Notes: generated from the sequence alone by a model not told the origin. A stretch of 59,042 bases of DNA from Lachnospiraceae bacterium (GCA_017614155.1 JAGACK010000029.1:1-59042), one strand, 5' to 3'. Shown: positions 45,099 to 55,371, counted from the first letter of the stretch. A program made the numbers and translations.

Positions 45099-46004
45099 TT
45101 ATAATCCTTTGTACTCGCGCGATTTGATCTTTGGCACGGCTTTGACATAGTAATAATAATCGTCGTCTTCGAACTGAACTCTCTCAGTCTTTTCATAATC
45201 CACCGTAAAGATAAAGAACTTGACTATAAAGGCTGCCAGCATGGCAAAAAGGCTTCCGAGGATCAGTCCGCCTCCGCTTATCTTTGCGCCGGTCTTTGAG
45301 GCAGCTATGGCAATAACCAGGATATCCGTAAGTGTCCCCGCAAATATCGCTACAGGCCATGAAAACCTGAATGAAAATCTTTTGATAACATTTACTATTA
45401 TTACAGTCGCGGAAAATCCTATGACCATAACCATCATTTCCCTGTTTTTCAGCATACCGTCCATGATAAACCTGAACCTCATCACCGTGGTTTCATCGGA
45501 CATGCCCGTGATCACCGTATAATTTGTTGAAAGATACCCGATCACATAATAAGCGATCACTCCGCATGATACCGAGATCGCAGACAGCGGCGTGCCTATT
45601 AGTCCAAAGACCAGCGGCATCAGATACGGTATCTTGAAGAAAAAGCAAAGCGGGGTCAAAAGGACAGCCAGCGTATCCTTCGGGCTGTATCTGTAATAGA
45701 GCAAAAACATGAGGAAAAACAGCGCTGTCACTATGACCGCGCTTTCAAGACTGACTCCGTAGGAATGTGCCGCTACAAAAAGCGCAGCAAAAAACACTAT
45801 CATGTTTGCAGGCAGGAAAGAACACATCAGGGAAATGATAAGCACAATGGGAGTGCTGTTCAGTCTTTCCATATAGCCCAGGCTTCCGTTAATCGACAGA
45901 AGAACTATGAGACAAAGGAGAAAACGGAGTACGGATTTGATATACCCGTCAAACCTGCCAAATAATCCCTTTATCGTATCTCTGACATAAAAAAGCTGTT
46001 CCAT
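45099..46004 (-). CDS. Unrecognised polytopic membrane protein next to cdaA
   Basis: I do not recognise this protein. 301 residues with about nine hydrophobic segments: e.g. 27-42, 52-84 (two), 88-105, 110-140, 142-160, 190-207, 215-235 and 246-267. No conserved nucleotide-binding or catalytic motif is visible. The C-terminus carries an odd aromatic run, FEDDDYYYYVKAVPKIKSREYKGL. It lies between a small membrane protein and cdaA, the latter only three bases away, so it is likely made together with the cyclase. A transporter or a membrane partner of c-di-AMP signalling are possibilities only. Confidence 0.85.
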   Translation of the reverse strand: MEQLFYVRDTIKGLFGRFDGYIKSVLRFLLCLIVLLSINGSLGYMERLNSTPIVLIISLMCSFLPANMIVFFAALFVAAHSYGVSLESAVIVTALFFLMFLLYYRYSPKDTLAVLLTPLCFFFKIPYLMPLVFGLIGTPLSAISVSCGVIAYYVIGYLSTNYTVITGMSDETTVMRFRFIMDGMLKNREMMVMVIGFSATVIIVNVIKRFSFRFSWPVAIFAGTLTDILVIAIAASKTGAKISGGGLILGSLFAMLAAFIVKFFIFTVDYEKTERVQFEDDDYYYYVKAVPKIKSREYKGL

Positions 46005-46013
46005 GGCATCCTT

Positions 46014-46397
46014 TCAGTACTCATCAAGTTTTCTCAAGGCAGCGTTGTAATCCTTCAGGCTTTTTCTTGCCCTGTCATAGCGAAAAGAATAAACCACATA
46101 TGATATGAGGGCAGATACACCCGCGAATGCGATATAGTATGTCAGCACGGTCCTTCCGGTCTTTATAAGGTCCATGCTGTAAACCTCCTGCATGAGATTA
46201 TCTATGTTGTAGTAGATGTACAGACCTAGAAGAAGGGCAAAAGCGATAGTCGAACTGACTACCGATTTCACGACATTCAGAATGACATAATCACTCCTGA
46301 AAAAATGACATATCCTGAGAGCCTTTCTTCCCTCTTCCTGCTCAAAGGATGCCATCCTGGTCATGAGCATTACCTTTTCATCATCCATATCCTTCAT
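46014..46397 (-). CDS. Unrecognised small membrane protein downstream of comF
   Basis: I do not recognise it. The start at 46397 overlaps the comF stop as ATGA and has GGGAAG eight bases upstream; 127 residues (a longer frame to 46430 is possible but lies inside comF). Two membrane helices, about residues 41-68 and 87-112, flank a short polar loop; N- and C-termini are charged, and the C-terminus (RKSLKDYNAALRKLDEY) looks like a cytoplasmic helix. Probably in the ten-gene mreB-cdaR transcript. Function open. Confidence 0.8.
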   Translation of the reverse strand: MKDMDDEKVMLMTRMASFEQEEGRKALRICHFFRSDYVILNVVKSVVSSTIAFALLLGLYIYYNIDNLMQEVYSMDLIKTGRTVLTYYIAFAGVSALISYVVYSFRYDRARKSLKDYNAALRKLDEY

Positions 46398-47119
46398 ATC
46401 GCGCTTCCCGTAGCAACAGTGAAAAAACACACCTTTTTCACTCCCGCCTCTTTCAAAACACCGGCTATTCCGCTCATTGTGGAGCCTGTGGTATAAATGT
46501 CATCAATGACCATAATCGTTTCTAATTCTACAACATTCCCCGTTATTTTGAAAGAGTTTTTCAGATTTTTCTGCCGTCCTGCGCGTCCCAGATCCTTTTG
46601 CGCAACAGTGTCCCTGACCCTTATCAGTATATCGTTCCTGAGAGGTATCCCGGTAATGTCCGACACCTTTTTCGCGACCAGTTCCGCCTGATTGTAGCCT
46701 CTTTTTCTCATTCTTTCCCTGCTTACAGGTACAGGAACTATGGCATCAAACCCTGCAGACCGTATTGTCCTTTCATAACAGAGGACGATCTGGGAAGCAA
46801 AGTATCCGGCATATTCTCTTTTATTATTATACTTAAGGGATGATAGTGATCGTTTTACAAGATCGTCATAGACGAAAACAGAACGTCCCATATCAAACGG
46901 GCGCACAGATCTTTTACAGGCACTGCAGTACTCTCCGGAATGATCCGTCAGGGGTTTTCCGCACTTCAGACAGAAATCCTTCCCGACATACTGCAGCTTC
47001 GGTCTGCAGCTTTCGCAGGGTCCGTTCCTGCCAAAGACAAGCACCTCCCCGCAAAAGGGACACCTTCTCGGAAAGAAGATATCCCCGGCAAACGCAATGA
47101 CATCTTTTATTATTTTCAT
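46394..47119 (-). CDS. comF: ComF family phosphoribosyltransferase-like protein
   Basis: Related to ComFC of natural transformation. 241 residues: an N-terminal zinc-binding region with C-x2-C pairs (CPFC, CESC, CLKC, CSAC at about residues 20-70) and a C-terminal PRTase fold ending in the PRPP-binding motif IMVIDDIYTTGSTMSG. It overlaps recD2 by four bases and the next gene by four. Role in DNA uptake is inferred from the family; the helicase partner ComFA is not here. Confidence 0.9.
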   Translation of the reverse strand: MKIIKDVIAFAGDIFFPRRCPFCGEVLVFGRNGPCESCRPKLQYVGKDFCLKCGKPLTDHSGEYCSACKRSVRPFDMGRSVFVYDDLVKRSLSSLKYNNKREYAGYFASQIVLCYERTIRSAGFDAIVPVPVSRERMRKRGYNQAELVAKKVSDITGIPLRNDILIRVRDTVAQKDLGRAGRQKNLKNSFKITGNVVELETIMVIDDIYTTGSTMSGIAGVLKEAGVKKVCFFTVATGSAI

Positions 47120-49344
47120 CTTAATATCTCTGTCTCCTTCAGCCTTTCTTTCAGGCCCGTATATCTTTTCAGTTCCGATGTATTTTCGATCATGTTCTGT
47201 ACGGTTTCAGATGAACCCATGATGACAACACAGGTTTTTGCCCTGGTAACCGCAGTATAAAGCAGATTCCTGTTCAGCAGTACTGACGGACCGTTTATCA
47301 CCGGAATGATCACGGCCGGATACTCGCTGCCCTGCGATTTGTGGATAGTTATGGCATAGGCAAGTTCTATCTCCTCGAAAAGCGCATTTGTGTATACCGC
47401 CTGTCTTCCGTCCTCAAACCGCACGATTATCGAAGAGGAAGACAGGCTGACTATCCGGCCTGTATCTCCGTTAAAAACACCCTTTCCCGTTTCGATCACG
47501 ATGCCGTTCTTTCCTGTTATTTCCCATTCCAGATCATAATCATTTTTTATCTGCATCACCTTATCGCCCATGCGCAGAACACCGGCGGGAGTCTCTGTCT
47601 CCCACTTTCTGTTTTCCGGCGGATTGAGTATCTGCTGAAGCCTGATGTTCAGGTTTTCGACTCCGAGTATGCCCTTTCTCATGGGAGAGAGTACCTGGAT
47701 CTCTCCGGGATCACATCCCACATAGGGCGGAAGTTTCTTACTGATGAGATAATCAATCCCCTCGATTATCTTTTCAGCATTATTTCTTTCAAGAAAGAAA
47801 AAATCCTTAGAATCATTATCCAGCCTTATCTGCCTGCCAAGCCGGATATTATGGGCATTCGTGACTATATCTCCTGCCTCCGACTGCCGGTAGATCTTTG
47901 TCAGTGTCACTACCTCAAAGCATTCAGATGCTATCAGATCTTTCAGCACGGAGCCGGGACCTACCGAAGGAAGCTGATTCTCATCTCCCACCAGGATCAG
48001 TCTTGTCCCGTATGCCACTGCAGAAAGCAGGGACCGGAAAAGATAAATGTCTACCATGGACATCTCATCCACTATGAGAACATCCGTCTCAAGCGGTGTA
48101 TCCCTGTCATGCTGAAATCTCCTTTTTTCGGCATCACCTTCTCTTCCGCCTACTCCCAGTGTCCTGTGAATGGTCGCAGCCTCGAAACCGGTAGCCGCAG
48201 ACATCCTTTTTGCCGCCCGGCCCGTGGGAGCGGTCAGAAGAATGTCATATCCTTCATTCTCAAAGTATTCAAGCATAACCCTTATGATCGTCGTTTTTCC
48301 GGTGCCGGGGCCTCCTGTCAGGATGAAGACTCCGTTCTCGATCGCCTTTCTGACTGCCAGAAGCTGGCTGTCCTCCAGACTTATATCCAGTTTTTTCTGG
48401 ATCTTTGAGATAGCATCACTTACCTTTTTTTCATCTTCCTTTACGGAAAGACCGAGATCGTTCAGCATACGGGCACATTCAGATTCGGCATTAAAAGCTG
48501 ATGCCGAAAAAACCAGGTTCTCTCCATCGCCGGTCACCCTGATCATCACCTTTCTCTCTATGGAAAGATCTGACAGGGCTGTCTGTGCCTCTTCTTTTCC
48601 CGTTTCCAAAAGATTCTGCACCCTTTCGAGAAGGATCTTTTCCGGCAGACAGGTATTACCCTCCGCTTCAGCCTGCAAAAGGACATACAGCATTCCGTAT
48701 CTGATACGGTACCTGGGGTCGACAACAGAACCGACGGACTGTGCCAGGGCATCCGCCGTCCTGAATCCGACGCCGTCAATATCTTCTATAAGTCTGTAGG
48801 GATTTTTTCTGATGATATCATAGAGTCCGTCTTTGTATCTGTCATAGATCTTCTGAATGAGAGAATTCGACAGCCCGTACTGCTGCAGAAATGAAAACGC
48901 GTTTCTCGAGGCAGCCTTTTGCTCGAATGCCGCTGATATCTCCATGGCCATCCTGAGAGATATACCCTTTACCTCATTAAGCCTTTCGGGTTCCTCCTCG
49001 ATGATCCTGAATGAATCCGTATCAAAGCGGTCAACGATCCTTTTTGCAAGCCCCTTTCCGATACCCTTTACCGCTCCGGAAGAAAGATATCGAAGGATTG
49101 ATTCCCTGTCCTCCAAAACCCTCATCTCGTAAGAATCCATGCGGAACTGCAGGTCGTAGACAGGATGCTTAACATATTCACCCTCAAAGATCACGGCTTC
49201 GCCGGGATCAAAGGAAGGCATATTTCCGACTACCGTTATGCTTTTATTATCTTTTTGTACAATTTCAAGGACCGTATACCCGTTCTCTTCATTCCTGAAG
49301 ATCACATGGTCTACGATTCCTTCTATGCTATTCTTCAACGCCAT
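47116..49344 (-). CDS. recD2: RecD2-type ATP-dependent DNA helicase
   Basis: Superfamily 1B 5'-3' helicase without RecBC partners, involved in repair and fork maintenance in Gram-positives. 742 residues: N-terminal OB and helix-hairpin-helix regions, Walker A GGPGTGKTT near residues 342-350, the Walker B VDEMSMVD, and C-terminal SH3/UvrD-like part AITIHKSQGSEYPAVII. The start at 49344 overlaps the FlgJ-like gene by 17 bases. It lies between the rod protein gene and comF. Confidence 0.94.
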   Translation of the reverse strand: MALKNSIEGIVDHVIFRNEENGYTVLEIVQKDNKSITVVGNMPSFDPGEAVIFEGEYVKHPVYDLQFRMDSYEMRVLEDRESILRYLSSGAVKGIGKGLAKRIVDRFDTDSFRIIEEEPERLNEVKGISLRMAMEISAAFEQKAASRNAFSFLQQYGLSNSLIQKIYDRYKDGLYDIIRKNPYRLIEDIDGVGFRTADALAQSVGSVVDPRYRIRYGMLYVLLQAEAEGNTCLPEKILLERVQNLLETGKEEAQTALSDLSIERKVMIRVTGDGENLVFSASAFNAESECARMLNDLGLSVKEDEKKVSDAISKIQKKLDISLEDSQLLAVRKAIENGVFILTGGPGTGKTTIIRVMLEYFENEGYDILLTAPTGRAAKRMSAATGFEAATIHRTLGVGGREGDAEKRRFQHDRDTPLETDVLIVDEMSMVDIYLFRSLLSAVAYGTRLILVGDENQLPSVGPGSVLKDLIASECFEVVTLTKIYRQSEAGDIVTNAHNIRLGRQIRLDNDSKDFFFLERNNAEKIIEGIDYLISKKLPPYVGCDPGEIQVLSPMRKGILGVENLNIRLQQILNPPENRKWETETPAGVLRMGDKVMQIKNDYDLEWEITGKNGIVIETGKGVFNGDTGRIVSLSSSSIIVRFEDGRQAVYTNALFEEIELAYAITIHKSQGSEYPAVIIPVINGPSVLLNRNLLYTAVTRAKTCVVIMGSSETVQNMIENTSELKRYTGLKERLKETEILR

Positions 49345-49720
49345 TTACTTCCGAAGGAGAAACAGCAGAATAGTTCCTTTTCATCTGTTCGTACATCATC
49401 TGAGCAAGCCCAAGTCCCTGCTGTTCACCGGCCTTTGTCGCAAGTTTCTGCCTGACATCATCCTTGAAGAAATTTACCAGCCGGTCGTCTGAATTGAAGC
49501 CCATATCCGACTTCGGCACAGTCTTTTCCATTTCCTTGAAAACCTGCTCGATGAAATATGCCTCAAACTGTTTACATACATCCATGAGTTCGTCATCGGA
49601 AGTGTCACTGCCTGTCCGGTTCAGCTTATTTTTGAGACCCGAGTATTCAGCCGCCCGCGATGACGCTTCATCATTTACCGTATTCAGATAATTAGAAAAG
49701 TATGAAGAATCAATATCCAT
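49328..49720 (-). CDS. FlgJ-like rod-binding protein
   Basis: Probable flagellar rod assembly protein. 130 residues with the rod-binding core CKQFEAYFIEQVFKEMEKTVPKSD and LGLAQMMYEQMKRNY near residues 48-115. The muramidase domain of Gram-negative FlgJ is absent, as usual in Gram-positives. It lies directly after the flhP-like gene (six bases) and overlaps recD2. Assignment rests on the rod motif and on the flagellar neighbours. Confidence 0.85.
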   Translation of the reverse strand: MDIDSSYFSNYLNTVNDEASSRAAEYSGLKNKLNRTGSDTSDDELMDVCKQFEAYFIEQVFKEMEKTVPKSDMGFNSDDRLVNFFKDDVRQKLATKAGEQQGLGLAQMMYEQMKRNYSAVSPSEVNGVEE

Positions 49721-49726
49721 ATATCA

Positions 49727-50542
49727 TTACCTCTTGACCTGGACTGCTGTCGACATCATATCATCCGTCGTAGTGATAGCCTTTGAGTTCAGTTCATATG
49801 CTCTCTGTGCCACTATGAGGTTTACCATCTCGTCTGCGACCTGTACATTTGATCCTTCCAGATATCCCTGCCTGACGACAGACTTTGTCAGGTCCGCATT
49901 CGTTGCTTCATTCATTGCAGCACCGGAGGCCGCCGACACGGAATAAAGGCTGTCCCCTTCTTTGTTGAGTCCCTTCGGATTCAGGAACTGGAAGAGGCCT
50001 ATGGTGACATTTATAGGCTGGGGGTTATTATTTGCATCCGGGTACATGATAGATCCGTCTGCACCCACTGTCAGCCTGTTCGCTATATACTGCTTTCCGA
50101 GCGTGATCGGCTGTGCATTCGTATTGAGTACTGCCCTTCCGTCCGAATCAGTGAGGGCTATGCCGTTTTCAGTCAGCGACCAGTTGAAATCGCCGTTTCT
50201 AGTATAATAAGTAGCTCCGTCCTCTCCGCGTACGGCAAAAAAACCGTCTCCCTGGATCGCAAAAGCCGTGATATTTTCGGACTCAAGAAGCGAACCCTGT
50301 GTAAACTCAGATGTAATGGATGCATTCCTGACACCAAGGCCCACCTGTGCGCTGATGGGCTTTTGCTGCCCGTTTGCCGTTGTGGTCCTGGTCTGGAGCG
50401 TCTGGTACAGGAGGCTTTTGAATTCATTTACCTCTGTTTTATAGCCGACGGTATTCACATTGGCGATATTGTTTGCTATAGTATCAACATTATTCTGCTG
50501 TGCTATCATGCCGGTTGCAGCTGTCCATAATGAACGTACCAT
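49727..50542 (-). CDS. flgG: Flagellar rod protein FlgG (FlhP-type)
   Basis: Distal rod component of the flagellum. 271 residues with the N-terminal rod motif MVRSLWTAATGMIAQQNNVDTIANNIANVNT, the FlgG core QGDGFFAVRG and TYYTRNGDFNWSL, and the C-terminal coil VNLIVAQRAYELNSKAITTTDDMM. It follows a paralogous rod gene and an mreB-like gene, matching mbl-flhO-flhP of B. subtilis, so this one corresponds to FlhP. Both rod genes follow the same strand and share the transcript. Confidence 0.93.
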   Translation of the reverse strand: MVRSLWTAATGMIAQQNNVDTIANNIANVNTVGYKTEVNEFKSLLYQTLQTRTTTANGQQKPISAQVGLGVRNASITSEFTQGSLLESENITAFAIQGDGFFAVRGEDGATYYTRNGDFNWSLTENGIALTDSDGRAVLNTNAQPITLGKQYIANRLTVGADGSIMYPDANNNPQPINVTIGLFQFLNPKGLNKEGDSLYSVSAASGAAMNEATNADLTKSVVRQGYLEGSNVQVADEMVNLIVAQRAYELNSKAITTTDDMMSTAVQVKR

Positions 50543-50583
50543 ATGTCATGCCCTCCTGTTCCTGATTACTCTGAAATCACTTC

Positions 50584-51363
50584 TTACTGCAGTCTGCCGA
50601 GGTTGTTTACTGCTGTATCAAGTGAATCATCCATGGTCTGGATGATCTTCTGATTTGCCTCATAGTGCCTCTGCACCGATATCATATGTACCATCTCTGA
50701 TACTATGTCCACATTTGACTGCTCCAGATATCCGGAGATAGTCTGAGCTTCAGAAGGTATCTCCTGAGCTCCCTCTACCGTATCATACATGTTCTCGCCA
50801 TATTTGATCAGATAATCATAATCATTGAAATCCGTGACCGCGATCGTGGCAACAAGCTGGTTGTCTCCCTGATATATATTGCCCTGTCTGTCAATCATGG
50901 CACCCTGATTGGGATCGAGCGTAATATGATTGCCGTTTACATCAAGAACGAAATCTCCGTCCTTTGTAACAAGCGCTCCGCCTTTTGTCAGGGTAAAAGC
51001 TCCGTCTCTTGTATATTTTGTGGATGTTACACCTGCTTTGTCGGTATACTCTATCTTAAAAAATCCATAGGTCGAAAGCGCCAGATCAAAGGTATTGTCC
51101 GTCTGCTTCATCCCGCCCTCGGACCAGTCGGTATATGTCTCTCCTATCTTCACTCCGGGCTGCATGAAACCCATTCTCTTTGAAAGATACCAGTCGGAAT
51201 GATCCTTTATCTTGACTGCCAGCGCATCATGGAACGACTGCTGGGTGGCTCCTTCCTTTTTGTAGCCGGTAGTATTGAAATTTGCAAGGTTGTTGGTGAG
51301 CGTGTCCATGCGGTGTTCTTCATTGATCATCGCCGTATGCGCCGTGTATAAGCCTTTTACCAT
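50584..51363 (-). CDS. flhO: Flagellar rod protein, FlhO/FlgF type
   Basis: Proximal rod component, 259 residues. The N-terminal motif MVKGLYTAHTAMINEEHRMDTLTNNLANFNTTGYKKEG and the C-terminal VHMISVQRHYEANQKIIQTMDDSLDTAVN are typical of the FlgF/FlgG family; the middle is shorter and divergent from flgG. It lies one base after the mreB-like gene and 41 bases before flhP, in the B. subtilis order. Assignment to FlhO is by synteny. Confidence 0.88.
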   Translation of the reverse strand: MVKGLYTAHTAMINEEHRMDTLTNNLANFNTTGYKKEGATQQSFHDALAVKIKDHSDWYLSKRMGFMQPGVKIGETYTDWSEGGMKQTDNTFDLALSTYGFFKIEYTDKAGVTSTKYTRDGAFTLTKGGALVTKDGDFVLDVNGNHITLDPNQGAMIDRQGNIYQGDNQLVATIAVTDFNDYDYLIKYGENMYDTVEGAQEIPSEAQTISGYLEQSNVDIVSEMVHMISVQRHYEANQKIIQTMDDSLDTAVNNLGRLQ

Positions 51364-51364
51364 A

Positions 51365-52363
51365 TCAATTTACCTCGTCATGATATCCGCTCAGGAAATC
51401 TACATATTTTCCTGTTCCGATGGCTACCGCCGTCATGGGATCCTCTGCCGTCATCGTATTAATGCCGGTCTTTTCCGTGATCAGTTCCTCGAGACCGCGA
51501 AGCAGGCATCCTCCTCCGGTAAGAACTATGCCTCGGCTGGCAATATCTGCTGCAAGTTCCGGAGGTGTGCGCTCCAGCACGCTGTGTATAGCCTCAACTA
51601 TCTGCGCTGTAGTCTCTTTTAATGCTTCTTCTGTTTCCTCTGATGAAACTTCTATCGTCACAGGAAGTCCCGTCAGCAGGTTCCTTCCCCTCACATCCAT
51701 ATAATCGATCTCAGGTCTCTGGAAGACGGATCCTATATTGATCTTCAGATCCTCTGCCGTTCTTTCTCCTATGAGGAGGTTGTGCTTTTTCCTCATATAT
51801 CTGACGATAGCCTCGTCAAAATCGTCTCCCGCTATCTTGATGGAGGTCGACTCCACTGCTCCTCCCAGGGAAATGACCGCTATATCGGAGGTTCCTCCTC
51901 CTATATCCACTATCATGTTCCCACAGGCCTTTGATATATCTATCCCGGCTCCTATGGCTGCAGCTATCGGCTCCTCTATGATACCGACTTCTCTGGCGCC
52001 TGCCTGATATGCCGCATCCTCAACAGCCTTTCTTTCCACTTCGCTTGCTGCCGAAGGAACACCCACACATATCCTGGGCTTTCTGAAGGTCTTTTTGCCC
52101 ACAGCCTTCTGTATGAAGTATTTGAGCATCTTTTCAGTGACCGTATAATCAGAGATGACTCCCTGTCTCATGGGTCTGATAGCCACTATATTGCCGGGAG
52201 TTCTTCCAAGCATCAGCCTGGCATCCTCACCTATGGCCTTGATCTTGTTGGTGTCCCTGTCAAAAGCCACAACCGAGGGCTCCTTCAGGACAACTCCCTT
52301 GCCTCTTATATATACAAGGACACTGGCCGTGCCCAGATCTATTCCTATATCTGTTCCGTTCAT
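51365..52363 (-). CDS. mbl: Rod-shape determining actin-like protein (Mbl/MreB)
   Basis: Bacterial actin homologue that organises peptidoglycan synthesis along the cell side. 332 residues: phosphate-1 motif GIDLGTASVLVY at residues 6-17, VGVPSAASEVE, DIGGGTSDIAVISLGG, the adenosine motif GIVLTGGGCLLRGLEELI. Being followed at once by flhO and flhP favours the Mbl paralogue of B. subtilis over MreB proper; mreC and mreD are not adjacent. Head of a ten-gene operon with a good promoter. The name mreB is equally defensible. Confidence 0.93.
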   Translation of the reverse strand: MNGTDIGIDLGTASVLVYIRGKGVVLKEPSVVAFDRDTNKIKAIGEDARLMLGRTPGNIVAIRPMRQGVISDYTVTEKMLKYFIQKAVGKKTFRKPRICVGVPSAASEVERKAVEDAAYQAGAREVGIIEEPIAAAIGAGIDISKACGNMIVDIGGGTSDIAVISLGGAVESTSIKIAGDDFDEAIVRYMRKKHNLLIGERTAEDLKINIGSVFQRPEIDYMDVRGRNLLTGLPVTIEVSSEETEEALKETTAQIVEAIHSVLERTPPELAADIASRGIVLTGGGCLLRGLEELITEKTGINTMTAEDPMTAVAIGTGKYVDFLSGYHDEVN

Positions 52364-52406
52364 TTCATAATCTCCCGATATTCAACCAAAAAATACATGC
52401 CCTACA

Positions 52407-52435
52407 ATTTTAAGTCAAAATCAAGGTTTATTCAA
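52407..52435 (-). promoter_or_regulatory. Sigma-A promoter for the mbl-to-cdaR operon
   Basis: TTGAAT (52430-52435) and TAAAAT (52407-52412), spacer 17 bases, on the minus strand directly upstream of the mbl start. Confidence 0.82.
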
Positions 52436-52447
52436 CAGAAAAAATGA

Positions 52448-52481
52448 ACGAAAAAGGGACGCATTTTGTTCATGCGTCCCT
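52448..52481 (-). terminator. Terminator after uvrA
   Basis: AGGGACGCAT (52455-52464) pairs with its complement (52472-52481) around a seven-base loop; the minus strand continues TTTTTCG. It separates uvrBA from the mbl operon. Confidence 0.88.
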
Positions 52482-52527
52482 GCAACTTTTATATCGACAG
52501 GATTACCGGATAACTTTATACCCTTTT

Positions 52528-55371
52528 TTATTTTTTCAGCATTTTTTTCACATATTGTCCGGTATAGGAGTGTTTCATTTTTGCAACCTCCTCGGGAGTA
52601 CCCTCAGCTATAACGGTCCCACCGCCATCTCCTCCCTCGGGTCCCAGATCAATGATATAGTCGGCGCACTTGATCACATCCAGATTGTGTTCTATCACCA
52701 CGACAGTATTTCCGCTTTCCGATAGTCTCCTCAGGATATCCACCAGCTTGTGTACATCCGCAAAATGCAGTCCGGTCGTGGGTTCATCCAGGATATAGAG
52801 CGTTTTTCCCGTCCCTTTCTTTGATAATTCCGTCGCCAGCTTGATCCTCTGGGCCTCCCCGCCTGAAAGTTCAGTGGATGGCTGTCCAAGTTTCAGATAG
52901 GACAGTCCCACATCGTAGAGTGTCTGTATCTTTCTTTTTACTGCCGGCACATTCTCAAAAAATGAGAGAGCCTCCTCCACGGTCATGTCAAGAACATCTG
53001 CTATGTTCTTTCCCTTGTACCTGATATCCAGGGTTTCCCTGTTGTAGCGCGTCCCGTGACAAACCTCACAGGGCACGTACACATCCGGCAGGAAATGCAT
53101 CTCTATCTTTACTATACCGTCACCGCTGCAGGCCTCGCATCTGCCTCCCTTTACATTGAATGAGAATCTCCCCTTACTGTATCCCCTCGCCCTTGATTCG
53201 GATGTTTCCGAAAAGAGATCCCTGATGAGATCAAAAACTCCGGTATATGTTGCGGGATTCGACCTTGGTGTCCTGCCTATCGGAGACTGGTCTATCGCTA
53301 TCACCTTGTCAAGCTTTTCAAATCCTGTGATCCTTTCGTGCTTTCCGGGTATGACTCTTGCCCTGTTCAGCTTTCTGGCCGCTGCCTTGTACAGGATCTC
53401 ATTTACAAGCGATGATTTTCCGGAACCCGATACTCCCGTCACCGCGGTCATGATCCCCAGCGGAAACTTCACATCTATTTTCTTCAGGTTGTTTTCCGAC
53501 GCTCCCTTTATCGTCAGAAAACCGGTCGGTTTTTTCCGTACGGCAGGCACCTCTATCCTGAGTTTTCCAGAAAGATACTGTCCGGTGATCGAAGCCGGGC
53601 ACTTCATTATATCCTTTGCGCTGCCCTGAGCAACAAGCTCCCCTCCATGCATCCCTGCTCCCGGACCGATATCCACAATGCTGTCTGAAGCCAGCATGGT
53701 ATCCTCGTCATGCTCCACCACTATGAGAGTATTGCCAAGATCCCTTAAATGCTTCAGCGTAGCCAGCAGCTTGTCATTGTCTCTTTGATGGAGCCCAATG
53801 CTGGGCTCATCAAGAATGTACACCACGCCGACAAGTCCGGATCCTATCTGGGTCGCAAGGCGGATCCTCTGGGCCTCTCCTCCGGAAAGCGTACCCGTCG
53901 CGCGTGACAGCGTCAGATAATCAAGACCGACATCCATCAGAAAGCTTACTCTTGACCTGATTTCCTTTAATATCTGTGCTCCTATATATTCCTGCTGCTT
54001 TGTCAGGACTATCTCTTCCATAAACACAGCCAGGTCCTTTACGGGAATGGAAGTTATCTCGTAAATATTCCTGTCCCCGACCGTGACGGCCAGCGATTCT
54101 TTTTTCAGCCTCATTCCCTTGCAGTCCTCACAGGCTGTCACTCTCATATATGACTCATATTCTGCCTTCTGGCTTTCGGAAAAAGTCTCCCTGTATCTCC
54201 TCTCCATGTTTCTGATGAGACCTTCAAAGGCTTCATCATATACTCCTTCCGAACGTTTTCCCACATAATGGACCTTTACTATCTCTCCGTCAGTCCCATG
54301 GATAAATACATTTCTGGCTCTTTCCGGGAGATCCTCATAGGGTGTATCAAGAGAAAATTTATATTTTTTTGCAAGTCCCTCGAGAAGAGCATGGGTAAAG
54401 CTTCCTTCCTCGCTGCTTGATGCCCACCCGGTACAGCATACGGCTCCCTCATTAAAAGAAAGCGTCCTGTCGGGTATCATCAGATCCTCATCAAATTCCA
54501 TCTTGTATCCGAGCCCTGCGCATGTCGGACAGGCCCCAAAAGGATTATTGAAAGAAAAACTCCTGGGTTCGATCTCGTCTATGCTGATGCCACAGTCCGG
54601 ACAGGAAAAACTATCTGAGAAATTCAGTTCCTTCTTTCCGTCAACATCTACAACCAGAAGACCTTCAGACAGTTCCAGGACATTTTCTATCGAGCCTGCG
54701 AGCCTGCTCTCTATGCCCGGTTTTATTATGAGTCTGTCAACAACTATATCTATGCTGTGCCTGATATTCTTTTCAAGACTTATCTCTTCCGAAAGTTCGT
54801 ACATGTTCCCGTCTATGATAACTCTGACATATCCGCTCTTTCGCGCTCTTTCCAGAACCTTTTCATGAGTGCCCTTTTTTCCCCTGACCACCGGAGCCAG
54901 AAGCTGTATTTTTGTCCTTTCCGGAAGGGCCATAAGGGCATCGGTCATCTCGTCCGCCGTCTGACGGCTTATCACCTTTTTGCATTTCGGACAGTGGGGT
55001 ATGCCGATCCTGGCATATAGCAGCCTGAAATAATCATATATCTCAGTTACCGTGCCTACCGTAGACCTGGGATTTCTGTTTGTTGATTTCTGGTCTATGG
55101 AGATAGCCGGAGGAAGTCCTTCTATGCTCTCAACATCCGGTTTGTCCATCTGTCCGAGAAACATTCTCGCATACGAAGAAAGGGACTGCATGTATCTGCG
55201 CTGTCCCTCCGCATAGATCGTATCAAAGGCCAGTGAGGATTTTCCCGAGCCCGACAGTCCGGTAAAAACTGTCAGGGCATTTCTGGGTATGTCCACACTT
55301 AATCCTTTGAGGTTGTGCTCGTTTGCTCCGCGTATCCGGATGAAATCCTTGTATCTGCTGCCTTCAGACAT
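52528..55371 (-). CDS. uvrA: Excinuclease ABC subunit A
   Basis: Damage-recognition ATPase of nucleotide excision repair. 947 residues. Walker [10 protein letters not shown] is at residues 38-46 and again in the second half (GVSGSGKSS); both ABC signatures LSGGEAQRI and the zinc modules [16 protein letters not shown]...CPTC and [14 protein letters not shown]...CEVC are present. The ATG overlaps the end of the preceding glycosyltransferase gene by eight bases. Confidence 0.97.
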   Translation of the reverse strand: MSEGSRYKDFIRIRGANEHNLKGLSVDIPRNALTVFTGLSGSGKSSLAFDTIYAEGQRRYMQSLSSYARMFLGQMDKPDVESIEGLPPAISIDQKSTNRNPRSTVGTVTEIYDYFRLLYARIGIPHCPKCKKVISRQTADEMTDALMALPERTKIQLLAPVVRGKKGTHEKVLERARKSGYVRVIIDGNMYELSEEISLEKNIRHSIDIVVDRLIIKPGIESRLAGSIENVLELSEGLLVVDVDGKKELNFSDSFSCPDCGISIDEIEPRSFSFNNPFGACPTCAGLGYKMEFDEDLMIPDRTLSFNEGAVCCTGWASSSEEGSFTHALLEGLAKKYKFSLDTPYEDLPERARNVFIHGTDGEIVKVHYVGKRSEGVYDEAFEGLIRNMERRYRETFSESQKAEYESYMRVTACEDCKGMRLKKESLAVTVGDRNIYEITSIPVKDLAVFMEEIVLTKQQEYIGAQILKEIRSRVSFLMDVGLDYLTLSRATGTLSGGEAQRIRLATQIGSGLVGVVYILDEPSIGLHQRDNDKLLATLKHLRDLGNTLIVVEHDEDTMLASDSIVDIGPGAGMHGGELVAQGSAKDIMKCPASITGQYLSGKLRIEVPAVRKKPTGFLTIKGASENNLKKIDVKFPLGIMTAVTGVSGSGKSSLVNEILYKAAARKLNRARVIPGKHERITGFEKLDKVIAIDQSPIGRTPRSNPATYTGVFDLIRDLFSETSESRARGYSKGRFSFNVKGGRCEACSGDGIVKIEMHFLPDVYVPCEVCHGTRYNRETLDIRYKGKNIADVLDMTVEEALSFFENVPAVKRKIQTLYDVGLSYLKLGQPSTELSGGEAQRIKLATELSKKGTGKTLYILDEPTTGLHFADVHKLVDILRRLSESGNTVVVIEHNLDVIKCADYIIDLGPEGGDGGGTVIAEGTPEEVAKMKHSYTGQYVKKMLKK

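Noticed and set aside
47341-48408. A 355-codon open frame on the plus strand
   Set aside because: Antisense to recD2, no ribosome binding site, Cys-rich irregular composition with no family resemblance.
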